A stretch of DNA of 64,000 nt, taken from CAVSUZ01 sp963791885 (GTDB taxonomy: Bacteria > Pseudomonadota > Alphaproteobacteria > Acetobacterales > Acetobacteraceae). Position numbers and translations under genes: made by a program. Below, piece after piece: positions 26,366 to 34,980 of the stretch. The DNA lies in the NCBI GenBank assembly GCA_963791885.1, contig CAWBUL010000005.1, forward strand, positions 496,001 through 560,000. The letters run 5' to 3'. Below the pieces are notes generated by a model, which saw only the letters and a list, made by a program, of their open reading frames with translations, did not search any database and was not told where the DNA came from. Every line of letters begins with the position of its first letter. Position 1 is the first letter of the stretch.

Positions 26366-27388
26366 ATGCCCGACCAGATCGCCGTTCCCGCGCCTCGACC
26401 GGACCGGCTCGGCTGGCTGCGCGGCCAGCTGCGCAACATCGCGCCCTTCGCCACCCTCCTGTTCCTCGTGCTATTCTTCTGCGTGGCGAGCCCGTCTTTT
26501 GCGACCACGGGCAACATGATGAACATCCTGACGCAGGTTTCGGTCACCGGCATCATCGCGGTCGGCCTGACCTTCGTCATCCTTTGCGCCGAAATCGATC
26601 TTTCGGTCGCCAGCATCGCCAACGCCACCGGGATCATGGTGGCGTTTTTCACCGCGCAGGATTCCAGCGTGAACATCGCCAACCTGCCCTTGCCGGGCTG
26701 GGCGGCAATCGTGATCTCCCTTGCCGCGTGCGCGGCGCTGGGCGCGGTGAATGCCTTTGGCCTGACGGTGATCGGCATCCCATCTTTCATTATGACCCTC
26801 GCGATGCTGCAGATTGCCGCCGGCATTTGCGCGCTGCTGGTACGCGGACAGATCGCCTACGCCGTGCCGAAGATCGTCGGAACGCTAGGCAGCCACTCGC
26901 TTGGACCGGTTCCCTGGATCGTCATCGTCGCAGCTGCTGTGCTGCTGATCGCCCACTTGGTCCTGACCTACACCCGGTTCGGCCGCTACGTGTACATGAT
27001 CGGCGGGAATCGGGAGGCAGCCGAGTTCTCCGGTGTGAACGTGCGCGCCGTCCTCTCCGCGGTAATGATTATCTCCGCCCTCTGTTCGGGCCTCGCCGGC
27101 ATGCTTGGCGTCGCATATTTCGGCAGCGCCCAACAAAATGAGTTCGATACCTACCTGCTCGATTCGATCTCTGCCGTGGTGGTCGGCGGGACCAGCCTGT
27201 TCGGCGGACAGGGTGGCATCGGCAACACCATCATCGGTCTGTTCGTGCTCGGCGTGCTGAATAACGGCCTCGATCACATCGATATCGACAGCTTCCTCAA
27301 AATCCTCATCCGCGGCTTGATTTTGCTCGTCGCGCTCGTCATCAACGTCTATGCGCAGCGGATGCGCGCCGCGGCACCCGGCGGGTAA
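26366..27388 (+). CDS. Sugar ABC transporter permease (CUT2/RbsC type)
   Basis: Membrane permease of 340 residues with about eight or more transmembrane helices and the family segments EIDLSVASIANATGIMVA, IGIPSFIMTLAML, GRYVYMIGGNREAAEFSGVN and VVGGTSLFGGQGGIGNTIIG. It forms the channel with the double ATPase upstream. ATG 26366 follows the ATPase stop by 7 bases. Only one permease gene is present, consistent with a homodimeric pore. Confidence 0.93.
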   Translation: MPDQIAVPAPRPDRLGWLRGQLRNIAPFATLLFLVLFFCVASPSFATTGNMMNILTQVSVTGIIAVGLTFVILCAEIDLSVASIANATGIMVAFFTAQDSSVNIANLPLPGWAAIVISLAACAALGAVNAFGLTVIGIPSFIMTLAMLQIAAGICALLVRGQIAYAVPKIVGTLGSHSLGPVPWIVIVAAAVLLIAHLVLTYTRFGRYVYMIGGNREAAEFSGVNVRAVLSAVMIISALCSGLAGMLGVAYFGSAQQNEFDTYLLDSISAVVVGGTSLFGGQGGIGNTIIGLFVLGVLNNGLDHIDIDSFLKILIRGLILLVALVINVYAQRMRAAAPGG

Positions 27389-27420
27389 TTCCACCACCTC
27401 TTGATCTGGGAAATCTAGCT

Positions 27421-27702
27421 ATGGACCGCATAGACAACGTCGTGATCCAACTACTCGACTTTCTCGAGGCAGTGGTACGCATCATCCTCTCGGGACTTGC
27501 CGCAATCGAGATTTGGGCGCGGACCCAACTCGCGGGCCTGGGCGTTCCGCCCGGTATCTCAGTGATAATCCTGATTGCAATTGCCCTGCTTTTGATTGTT
27601 GCCGCGCTGCGACTCCTCGGACCAATCGTCTACATCCTGGTGATGGTCTTCATCGTGCTGCTGATGGTCCACGCGCTGATGCCGGTCGTGATTCAGCATT
27701 AA
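27421..27702 (+). CDS. Small membrane protein of unknown function
   Basis: A 93-residue protein with hydrophobic stretches, the clearest being ISVIILIAIALLLIVAALRLL and IVYILVMVFIVLLMVHALMP, so it is predicted to span the membrane two or three times. I recognise no family. It follows the ABC permease by 33 bases and could be an accessory subunit or an unrelated gene. The TAA stop begins a short repeat shared with infB's end. Confidence 0.6.
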   Translation: MDRIDNVVIQLLDFLEAVVRIILSGLAAIEIWARTQLAGLGVPPGISVIILIAIALLLIVAALRLLGPIVYILVMVFIVLLMVHALMPVVIQH

Positions 27703-27730
27703 AGCAGATGGCGCTCGACTGGAGCTGCTT
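27700..27730 (+). repeat. Short stop-codon-linked repeat, copy 1
   Basis: TAAAGCAGATGGCGCTCGAC then TGGAGCTGCTT. The element begins with the stop of the preceding gene and matches 22 of the first 26 bases of copy 2 at 37421-37452 (minus strand). Ends AAGCAG and CTGCTT pair. Confidence 0.45.
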
Positions 27731-27771
27731 GCGGTTCCAGGAGCGCGGGAATTTGCTTATGAATGCTCTAA

Positions 27772-29079
27772 TTACCGCATGCCCTCCACCATCTTCGCAA
27801 TCGCTTTCAAATCCGCGACGAACGCGCGGTACTCACGCTTCTTCGCCTCCTCGTCCGGCACACGCAGCAGGAACGACGGATGCACCGTGACAAATGCCTG
27901 TGTCTCGTCTGAAAGCGCGATCGGGCGCCCGCGCTCTCGCCCGATCGTCACCGCGCGACCCAGTACCGCATGCGCCGCCGTCGCACCCATCGCGACGACC
28001 AGGCGCGGCGACAATTGCACTCGCTCCACATCCATCCAGAATCGGCACGCATGAATCTCCGGCGCCTCCGGCGTCTGATGGATCCGTCGCTTGCCGCGTG
28101 GCGTAAACTTGAAGTGCTTCACCGCATTCGTGACGTAAACGGCGCGCCGGTCGATCCCTGCTTCCACCAGCGCGCGATCCAGCAATTGGCCTGCGGGTCC
28201 CACGAATGGCCGGCCGATCACGTCTTCCTGGTCGCCGGGCTGCTCGCCCACGAACATCACCGGCGCCCCAGCGGGCCCTTCGCCGAACACAGTCTGAGTC
28301 GCAGGCTCCCACAGATGGCACCGCCGGCAATCCGAGGCTTCGTGCGTCGCCGCTTCGATCCCCGGATCGGTACCGCGCGGCATGACCACCGGACCGATGG
28401 CTGGACGATCCGGAGGCCAGGGATCTTCACTCAGCGGTTCCGCTTCGGGGACGGACGTACCAGGTTGCGCGTTATTTCCCATCTCCCCGCCATAGGCGCG
28501 ATAATACGAAGTCAGTGCCTCATCATCCGGTACCACCGAACCCTCGACGCCATCGCCAAACCGCACCGCCCCATCACCGGACCAGAACGCACTGCCGTCC
28601 GGCGTCAGGATCGCAACGCTAAGATTCGGAAAGCGCCGCGCGAGAAGCTGCGCATTCGCTGGCAGGACGAAATGCGCCGGTTCGTACCACCCGACATACT
28701 CGTCACCAACATGCAAATACCGGATCTGCGTGCGCATCCGGTGCTGCTCCGCACGGACCGCCAGGGCCAATCCGCGTGCACGGCGCACCTCCGGATCCTG
28801 CGCATCCTCCATTGGGCGCTCCCCCGCGTGGGCGCGCCAGACCAGGCGATAAAGCAAATCGAACCGTTCCGGGTCTCGCGCCTGGATCGCCATGCTCGCC
28901 AGCGAAATCAGCGTCCGCGGAACCGTCAGCATTCCGGCCGTCTCTTCCGGCGGCGTCGGATGCCCACCCGAAACGCTCCAATGCACTTGCTCCGGCGGTA
29001 TCCCTTGCAGCGCGAGCGATCGCGCCGCCGCTCGCCAGCCCTCCCAGTCTGTTTCGCTTTGCAGCCGCACCTGAGGCAT
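27772..29079 (-). CDS. DUF4130-UdgX fusion: uracil-DNA glycosylase-family crosslinking protein
   Basis: About 435 residues. The first half (RFDLLYRLVWRAHAGE, YVGWYEPAHFVLP) is the DUF4130 domain found next to a DNA-repair-type radical SAM gene in other bacteria. The second half is a UDG-superfamily domain with GEQPGDQED, KRRIHQ in RGKRRIHQTPEAPEIHACRF and HPSFLLR. The KRRIH loop is diagnostic of UdgX; its histidine is known in Mycobacterium UdgX to form a covalent bond with the abasic site after uracil removal. Here both parts are one protein and no radical SAM gene lies alongside. GTG 29085 is an alternative start. Confidence 0.88.
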   Translation of the reverse strand: MPQVRLQSETDWEGWRAAARSLALQGIPPEQVHWSVSGGHPTPPEETAGMLTVPRTLISLASMAIQARDPERFDLLYRLVWRAHAGERPMEDAQDPEVRRARGLALAVRAEQHRMRTQIRYLHVGDEYVGWYEPAHFVLPANAQLLARRFPNLSVAILTPDGSAFWSGDGAVRFGDGVEGSVVPDDEALTSYYRAYGGEMGNNAQPGTSVPEAEPLSEDPWPPDRPAIGPVVMPRGTDPGIEAATHEASDCRRCHLWEPATQTVFGEGPAGAPVMFVGEQPGDQEDVIGRPFVGPAGQLLDRALVEAGIDRRAVYVTNAVKHFKFTPRGKRRIHQTPEAPEIHACRFWMDVERVQLSPRLVVAMGATAAHAVLGRAVTIGRERGRPIALSDETQAFVTVHPSFLLRVPDEEAKKREYRAFVADLKAIAKMVEGMR

Positions 29080-29167
29080 GAGCACCAGGGAACATCAGGA
29101 CGCGGTGGTTTCCAAGCCCGGCTGTCGCCCCGTATTCTCCCGTAAACTGACGGAGCTCACCGACAGC

Positions 29168-30916
29168 ATGTTCGACCCCACCGCGTTCGTCCGCATCGGC
29201 GCGGCGAGCAACCCTGCGTTCTCACGCGACGGCCAAACCCTGTTCCACCTCCGCGGCGCTGGCACGCCGCAGCTCTGGCGCATGGGACTGGACGGGGCGG
29301 GCCACGCTCTGACCAACCACGACGAGAAGGTCGCCTTCATCCGTCGCGCGCCGACGGACGACCGGCTGATCTACGGCATCGACCGTGGCGGCGACGAGCG
29401 ACAGCAGCTGTGGCTGTTCGACCCCGCCTCCGGCACCAACCGTGCGCTGACCGGCGCGCCGAACGTGATCCACGATTTCGGTGCCTGGTCGCCGGACGGG
29501 ACACGTATCGCCTTCGCCGCGAACGACCGCAGTGAAGCCGATTTCGACATTCACATCATGGATCTCGCCACCGGCGAACGCCGCCGTCTCGCCCAGGGAC
29601 ACCGGCAGGTCGCGGTCTCCGGCTGGAGCGTCGATAATCAGCTGCTCCTGCTGGAGGATCGGGGTTACGGCAATGTCCGTCCCCACGTCCTGGACGTTGT
29701 TTCCGGCGAGATGCGGCCAGTCCCGCAGCTCGGCCCGACCATCTGGCAGACCGCGCGCTGGTCCGCCGACGGCCGTTCCGTTCTGGCTCTCACCGACCAC
29801 GGTGGAAGCGATTTTCTTCGCCTCTGCCGCCTCGATCCGGAAACCGGCTCGGTCACAGACATCTATTCCGCCCCGGGCCGCGACGTGGAAGCCTGGGCGC
29901 TCTCCTCCGATCAGCGTTTGCTCGCCACGATCGAAAATGACCGCGGCTTCGCGGTGGTGCGGCTCGGCCCCCTCAATGGCGACCGTCCTATGGTCACGGG
30001 GATGCCTTCGGGCGTGGCCGCTGACCTGGCATTCTCGCAGGACGGGGAGAGCCTGGCTCTGTCCGCCTCCTCACCCACCGATCCGCAAGGACTCTGGATC
30101 GTTCAGAACGGCGCCGCTCGCCCGATCTGGCGGCCTGAAACGGACGTGTCGTTCCGGCCCTTCGAACTGGTTGAATGGCCCAGCTTCGATAATCGCAGCA
30201 TTCCCGGCTGGCTCGCGCTCCCGCCGGGCAATCCGCCTGCCACCGGCTGGCCGGCCGTCATCTGGGTCCATGGCGGCCCGGTCGGGCAGACACGGGCGAA
30301 TTTCCGCCCCGAAATGCAAATGCTGCTGGCGCAGGGCTTTGCCGTCCTAATGCCCAATGTGCGCGGCAGCTCTGGATACGGACGTGCCTGGTGCGAAAGC
30401 GATGACGGGCCGAAACGCCTCGACAGCGTCGCTGACCTTGCGGCGGGGCGGGCTTGGCTCGCGCGCCAGCCCGCGATCGATCCGCATCGGATCGGCGTCA
30501 TGGGCCAGTCCTATGGCGGGTTCATGGTCCTCTCCGCCATCACGGAATATCCAGATCTGTGGCGCGCCGCCGTGAACTATTACGGCATCGCGGATTTCGT
30601 CACGACGCTGCGGGACACCGGACCGTGGCGGCGCGAACACCGCGCCGCTGAGTACGGCACGGACCCGGAGCTGTTCGCCCGCATCTCCCCGATCCATCGT
30701 GCCGAGCAAATCACCGCGCCGCTGCTGGTGCTGCACGGTATCCGCGATCCACGTGTCCCGCTCGGCGAAAGCCATCAGATCGTGGAGAGGCTCCGTACAT
30801 TCGGCAAACCGGTAGAGTATCTGGAGTTTGATTACGCCGGACACGGCTTCATTCGTGCCGACGACAGGGTGCGCGCGTACAATGCGGTGGCAGATTTCTT
30901 CCGGCGCCATCTGTGA
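29168..30916 (+). CDS. S9 family prolyl oligopeptidase-type serine peptidase
   Basis: A 582-residue peptidase: an N-terminal beta-propeller with WSPDG-type repeats, then an alpha/beta-hydrolase domain. The catalytic serine is in GQSYGG (about residue 448), the aspartate in HGIRDPRVP and the histidine in DYAGHGF, and the oxyanion region WVHGGPVG precedes. It probably cleaves short peptides. The start is MFDPTAF at 29168; the upstream in-frame stretch overlaps the divergent udgX start. Its GTGA stop overlaps the following EamA gene. Confidence 0.9.
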   Translation: MFDPTAFVRIGAASNPAFSRDGQTLFHLRGAGTPQLWRMGLDGAGHALTNHDEKVAFIRRAPTDDRLIYGIDRGGDERQQLWLFDPASGTNRALTGAPNVIHDFGAWSPDGTRIAFAANDRSEADFDIHIMDLATGERRRLAQGHRQVAVSGWSVDNQLLLLEDRGYGNVRPHVLDVVSGEMRPVPQLGPTIWQTARWSADGRSVLALTDHGGSDFLRLCRLDPETGSVTDIYSAPGRDVEAWALSSDQRLLATIENDRGFAVVRLGPLNGDRPMVTGMPSGVAADLAFSQDGESLALSASSPTDPQGLWIVQNGAARPIWRPETDVSFRPFELVEWPSFDNRSIPGWLALPPGNPPATGWPAVIWVHGGPVGQTRANFRPEMQMLLAQGFAVLMPNVRGSSGYGRAWCESDDGPKRLDSVADLAAGRAWLARQPAIDPHRIGVMGQSYGGFMVLSAITEYPDLWRAAVNYYGIADFVTTLRDTGPWRREHRAAEYGTDPELFARISPIHRAEQITAPLLVLHGIRDPRVPLGESHQIVERLRTFGKPVEYLEFDYAGHGFIRADDRVRAYNAVADFFRRHL

Positions 30917-31836
30917 AACGCCTCTGGGGCACCGCTTGGCTCCTGCTGGCCATGACGAATGTTCTCTGGGCGGGCAACATCGTGCTGGCGCGTGGCGTTG
31001 CGGGACAGATCCCACCCATCGCCATGGCATATTATCGCTGGACCGGCGCGTTCCTCGTCTCTCTGCCGTTCGCTTGGCCAATGCTGCGGCGTGATGTGCA
31101 TGTGATTCGCCGCAACTGGCGCATGATTGTGGTGCTCGCCGCAAGCGGCATCGCGATCTACAATGCCATGGTCTATGTCGCGCTTGTCACGACCTCGGCG
31201 CTCAATGTCCTGCTGCTGCAGTCCGCGAACCCCCTCATTATCCTGATCTGGACCTTTCTGCTCTTTCGTGAGCGCCCGAGCCTGCGTCAGGCACTCGGTG
31301 TCCTGCTGTCGCTCTGCGGGGTCGCTGCCATCGCTTCGCGAGGATCGCTCATCACCTTGATACATCTGCAACTGAACAGGGGCGATGCGATCGTGTTGGT
31401 AGCGGTCGCAATTTACGCCTTCTATTGCGCCGTCTTTCGCCGCCGCCCCGCCATGCATCCGCTCGGCCTGCTCACCGCGATCATGGGCGTCGGCTCATGC
31501 ATGATTCTGCCCTTCTTCTTGTGGGAACGTATGACCGGCGGACATATAACAGGTGGCATCGGTGCCTATCTTGCGCTGGCATACATGGCGGTGTTCCCCT
31601 CCTTCATCGCCTATTTCCTGTTCAATCGCGGAATCGATTTGATCGGCGCGAGCCTCGCAGGACAATCGACCCATTTGATGCCGCTGTTCGGCTCATTACT
31701 TGCCGTGGTGTTCCTGGGTGAGCGGTTCCACAGCTACCACTTGGTGGGAATCGCACTGATCGGCGCAGGGATCCTGCTCGCATCTGTCAATGCCGCTCGG
31801 ACCTCCGGTAACCGACAACTCGCAGAAACTGCTTGA
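30913..31836 (+). CDS. EamA family (DMT) transporter
   Basis: Ten-helix drug/metabolite transporter of 307 residues with two EamA repeats, each with an internal conserved proline-glutamate/arginine region (SANPLIILIWTFLLFRERP; LMPLFGSLLAVVFLGERF). Such proteins export amino acids or metabolites; the substrate here is unknown. GTG 30913 overlaps the peptidase stop (GTGA), so it is co-transcribed. A second EamA gene lies at 35992-36945. Confidence 0.9.
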   Translation: MKRLWGTAWLLLAMTNVLWAGNIVLARGVAGQIPPIAMAYYRWTGAFLVSLPFAWPMLRRDVHVIRRNWRMIVVLAASGIAIYNAMVYVALVTTSALNVLLLQSANPLIILIWTFLLFRERPSLRQALGVLLSLCGVAAIASRGSLITLIHLQLNRGDAIVLVAVAIYAFYCAVFRRRPAMHPLGLLTAIMGVGSCMILPFFLWERMTGGHITGGIGAYLALAYMAVFPSFIAYFLFNRGIDLIGASLAGQSTHLMPLFGSLLAVVFLGERFHSYHLVGIALIGAGILLASVNAARTSGNRQLAETA

Positions 31837-32375
31837 TGCGGGGAAACGGAACAGGGCAGACACTGCGGATGACTGCGCGTGGGCTGATTCTGCTGCTGGG
31901 CGCGATTGCATGCATCTGGTTGGCTGCCGAGCCGCATCTTGCCCTGGCTGCTAATCCTTCACCACCACAGCCCGCAGCGCCGGTGAAAGAGGTCGCCCCC
32001 GACAAGACGATCGCGCTGCTGGGTCAGCCAGTGGTCGGCCCGCTCGGTCAGGAAGTCGGCCGCGTGGTCGATGTCCTGGTGGATGGTAAGGGCATTCCGC
32101 AGGCCGCAGTCATCGATTTCGGCGGATTTCTCGGCGTGGGCACGCGCAAGATCGCGGTGGAGTGGAACACGCTGCACTTCAATCCGGGCGATCCCAAAAT
32201 ACCCGTAGTGCTCGATCTCCTACCAGAACAATTGAGGACGGCACCGAACTATAAGGGAGAGAACAAGCCGGCGCCGGTCGTCACGCCCCCGTGGGAGCAG
32301 CCGGCGAAGCCGGTCACCCCGCCGCCGGGCACCGCAAGCAACGCACCGGCCGAGCAGGCGCAGGACCACAAGTAA
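31836..32375 (+). CDS. Exported PRC-barrel domain protein
   Basis: A protein of about 179 residues: hydrophobic N-terminal signal (RGLILLLGAIACIWLAAEP), a PRC-barrel-like core (VVGPLGQEVGRVVDVLVDGKG; IDFGGFLGVGTRKIAV), and a proline-rich tail (VTPPWEQPAKPVTPPPG). PRC-barrels often bind nucleic acid or act in photosynthetic or ribosome-associated proteins, and exported versions have no settled role. ATG 31836 overlaps the EamA stop; ATG 31869 would also give a normal signal peptide. The next gene overlaps its TAA. Confidence 0.75.
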   Translation: MRGNGTGQTLRMTARGLILLLGAIACIWLAAEPHLALAANPSPPQPAAPVKEVAPDKTIALLGQPVVGPLGQEVGRVVDVLVDGKGIPQAAVIDFGGFLGVGTRKIAVEWNTLHFNPGDPKIPVVLDLLPEQLRTAPNYKGENKPAPVVTPPWEQPAKPVTPPPGTASNAPAEQAQDHK

Positions 32376-33667
32376 TGCAGGCCGCGCAGCACAAGACACC
32401 GCGTGGCACCTTTCGCGCCCTCGATCTTCTCAATTTCTTCATGGCGGATGTGCAGACCGGGTTCGGACCGTTCGTCGCGGTCTACTTAACCGCGCACAAG
32501 TGGACGCAGGTGGAGATCGGCCTCGCGCTGACCCTGGGCACGATCACCAGTGTCGCGAGCCAGGTACCAGCGGGCGCCATCGTCGATGCCATGACCAATA
32601 AGCGCTTGGCTGCCGGCGCATCTATTACCTCCGTGATGTTGGCCGCGATCGCGCTCGCCGTATTCCCGTTCAAGCTGCCGGTGCTGGCAGCCGAGGTGCT
32701 GCACGGCTTCGGCAGCAGCGTACTGACCCCCGCAATCGCGGCGATCAGCCTCAATCTCGTGGGGCACACCGGCCTCAGCGAACGGTTGGGACGCAACGCC
32801 TCCTTCGCCGCAGGGGGCAGCGGCATCGCCGCCGGCGTAATGGGTGGCATCGGCACCTACTTGGCTGGCGCCTCGGTCTTCTGGCTGACTGCGGCACTGG
32901 GGATACCGGCGCTGCTGGCCCTGTGGTGCATCCATCCGCGCCCAGCCGAGGCGCCCCCGGCTATCAAGAAAGCCGGCATCGACTGGAAAGGTCTGCGGCT
33001 CCTGTTCACTGATCGGCGTCTGCTCATCTTCGGAGGCTGCATCGCCCTGTTCCACCTCTCCAATGCCGGCATGCTTCCCCTGGCCGCGGGAGAGGTGACA
33101 AAGCGAACTGCCTCCTGGGCCGATCTGATTATCGCCGCCTGCATCGTCGTGCCCCAGGTCGTCGTGACGGTCGCCTCGCCCTGGATCGGATCTCACGCCG
33201 AGAGATGGGGCCGGCGCCCGCTGCTGCTCCTGGGCTGGGGTGCTCTGCCGGTGCGGGCGGTCATGCTGGCTTTCCTTCCCGGACCCTGGCTGCTGATCGG
33301 CGGCCAATCCATCAGCGGCATCAGCGCTGCGGTGTTCGGCGTGATGATGCCGCTGATCGCCGCCGACCTGACGCGCGAGCGGGGCCACTTCAACCTTTGC
33401 CTCGGCGTCCTCGGATTGTGCGTGTTCAGCGGGGCGGCAATCAGCACGACCATGGCCGGGTGGCTCGCCGACAATGCCGGCCACCGGATCGCCTTCTTGG
33501 CCCTCGCCGCGGCCGGTGCGGCTGGCACGCTGCTCATCGCGACCGCTATGCCGGAAACGCGGTTGAAGGCTCCAGGCCCGGAGGCGGGCGGGGCTGTCTC
33601 TCAGGGTGTCAGAAGCGACCGGCCAGTCTGGAACGAGCGGCTGATCGTCGCGGGAGGACGCCGGTAG
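32375..33667 (+). CDS. MFS transporter
   Basis: A major-facilitator permease of 430 residues with about 12 helices. The start ATG 32375 overlaps the PRC-barrel TAA (TAATG). The loop region RAGASITSV-type and the later GSHAERWGRRPLLLLGWG give the usual basic loops between helices. It resembles drug-efflux or sugar-efflux permeases, but the substrate is unknown. Together with the EamA transporter and exported protein this forms one plus-strand transport operon. Confidence 0.88.
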   Translation: MQAAQHKTPRGTFRALDLLNFFMADVQTGFGPFVAVYLTAHKWTQVEIGLALTLGTITSVASQVPAGAIVDAMTNKRLAAGASITSVMLAAIALAVFPFKLPVLAAEVLHGFGSSVLTPAIAAISLNLVGHTGLSERLGRNASFAAGGSGIAAGVMGGIGTYLAGASVFWLTAALGIPALLALWCIHPRPAEAPPAIKKAGIDWKGLRLLFTDRRLLIFGGCIALFHLSNAGMLPLAAGEVTKRTASWADLIIAACIVVPQVVVTVASPWIGSHAERWGRRPLLLLGWGALPVRAVMLAFLPGPWLLIGGQSISGISAAVFGVMMPLIAADLTRERGHFNLCLGVLGLCVFSGAAISTTMAGWLADNAGHRIAFLALAAAGAAGTLLIATAMPETRLKAPGPEAGGAVSQGVRSDRPVWNERLIVAGGRR

Positions 33668-33676
33668 TCTCGAGGA

Positions 33677-33718
33677 TAGTTGCCAGTAGCAGGCCATTAG
33701 CTGCTATAGTCAACTAAT
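33677..33718. promoter_or_regulatory. Likely MarR operator before the MarR-GNAT gene
   Basis: TAGTTG at 33677-33682 and CAACTA at 33711-33716 form an inverted pair, and the right site sits in the near-palindrome TAGTCAACTA (33707-33716). MarR regulators typically bind AT-rich dyads of this kind at their own promoter. Confidence 0.45.
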
Positions 33719-33731
33719 CAGGGAGGCCGCC

Positions 33732-34655
33732 ATGTCCCAGAACGACTGTGTCACCGCAGTTCGGCGCTTCAGCCGGTTCTACACACGCCGCCTTGGCCTC
33801 CTCCACGAAGGACTGCTCGGGAGTCCGTTCTCCCTTACCGAGGGGCGTCTGATCTATGAACTTGGCCAGAGGGAAGGCGCCACCGCACGGGAGCTCGGAA
33901 CGGAGCTCGGCCTGGACAGCGGTTATCTCAGCCGCATCCTCCAATCCTTCGAGGAAAGGGGCCTGATAACCCGGCGATCCTCGGAAACGGACCGTCGACA
34001 GATGCTGTTGTCACTGACCGACGCCGGGCGGCAAGCTTTCACCGCGATCGACGCACGCTCCCGCGAGGAGGTCCGCGTTCTTTTGGATCGCCTCAACATC
34101 CAGGAACACCAGCACCTGGCCCAAGCGCTCGGAGAGGTGGAAGCCCTGATGGGCGGCAACGCGCCTGCGTGCCGCGCCTGCGTGCTGCGTTCACCCCGGC
34201 CGGGCGATTACGGCTGGGTGGTGCACCGCCATGGTGCGCTCTACGCCCAGGAATACGGCTGGGATGAGACTTTCGAGGCCCTGGTGGCTGAGATCGTCGC
34301 CGGGTTCGCCCGGTCGCATGACCCGCAGCGCGAGGCCTGCTGGATCGCCGACCAGGACGGCGTGGTCGGCTCCGTCTTCCTCGTGCGCGGCGACGAAGAC
34401 ACCGCCAAGCTGCGCCTGCTGTATGTGGAACCCAGCACGAGAGGCTCCGGGATCGGCCGCACGCTGGTCGAGACGTGCATCGCGTTTGCCCGTAGCGCCG
34501 GTTACCGGCGCATGACCCTATGGACCAACGATGTTCTGGTGGCAGCCCGCCGCATCTATCAAGGCGTCGGGTTCCGCCTCATTAAATCGGAGCCGCACCA
34601 CAGTTTCGGCCATGACCTGATCGGGGAACAGTGGGAGCTTGCGCTCACGCCGTAA
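33732..34655 (+). CDS. Bifunctional MarR regulator/GNAT acetyltransferase
   Basis: A 307-residue fusion. The N-terminal MarR winged helix has ATARELGTELGLDSGYLSRI (recognition helix) and GLITRRSSETDRRQMLLSLT (wing). The C-terminal GNAT domain has the acetyl-CoA loop VEPSTRGSGIGRTLVE and LWTNDVLVAARRIYQGVGF. Fusions of these two domains are known, and the natural substrate is generally unknown. The upstream dyad suggests autoregulation. GGGAGGCCGCC before ATG 33732 is a strong ribosome site. Convergent to rpsU, 9 bases away. Confidence 0.92.
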   Translation: MSQNDCVTAVRRFSRFYTRRLGLLHEGLLGSPFSLTEGRLIYELGQREGATARELGTELGLDSGYLSRILQSFEERGLITRRSSETDRRQMLLSLTDAGRQAFTAIDARSREEVRVLLDRLNIQEHQHLAQALGEVEALMGGNAPACRACVLRSPRPGDYGWVVHRHGALYAQEYGWDETFEALVAEIVAGFARSHDPQREACWIADQDGVVGSVFLVRGDEDTAKLRLLYVEPSTRGSGIGRTLVETCIAFARSAGYRRMTLWTNDVLVAARRIYQGVGFRLIKSEPHHSFGHDLIGEQWELALTP

Positions 34656-34664
34656 AGAGAGCGC

Positions 34665-34868
34665 TCAGAACCCCTCGCGCTCGAGGCGTTTCCGCTCCAG
34701 CTTACGCGCGCGGCGCACTGCCTCCGCAGCCTCACGGGCACGACGCTCGGACGGCTTCTCATAGTGCCGCCGAAGCTTCATCTCCCGAAAGATCCCCTCC
34801 CGCTGCATCTTCTTCTTGAGCGCTTTCAGCGCCTGATCGACGTTGTTATCTCTGACGAGAACCTGCAC
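34665..34868 (-). CDS. rpsU: 30S ribosomal protein S21
   Basis: A very basic 67-residue protein of the small ribosomal subunit, needed for initiation. The N-terminus VQVLVRDNNVDQALKALKKK and the C-terminal arginine/lysine-rich helix (KLRRHYEKPSERR, RRARKLERKRLEREGF) are characteristic. The GTG start at 34868 has AAGGAG about 11 bases before it on the minus strand; the longer open frame up to 35105 is not coding. Confidence 0.93.
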   Translation of the reverse strand: MQVLVRDNNVDQALKALKKKMQREGIFREMKLRRHYEKPSERRAREAAEAVRRARKLERKRLEREGF

Positions 34869-34980
34869 TTCGCCGCCTACTCCTTCCGCGCAAACAAGAA
34901 ACCCGCTGAGCGGAGAACTCCGTCGCGGGACCGGGGATGCATATAGCACGACACAGCAACGGCACCAAACCTGTTTGAGT

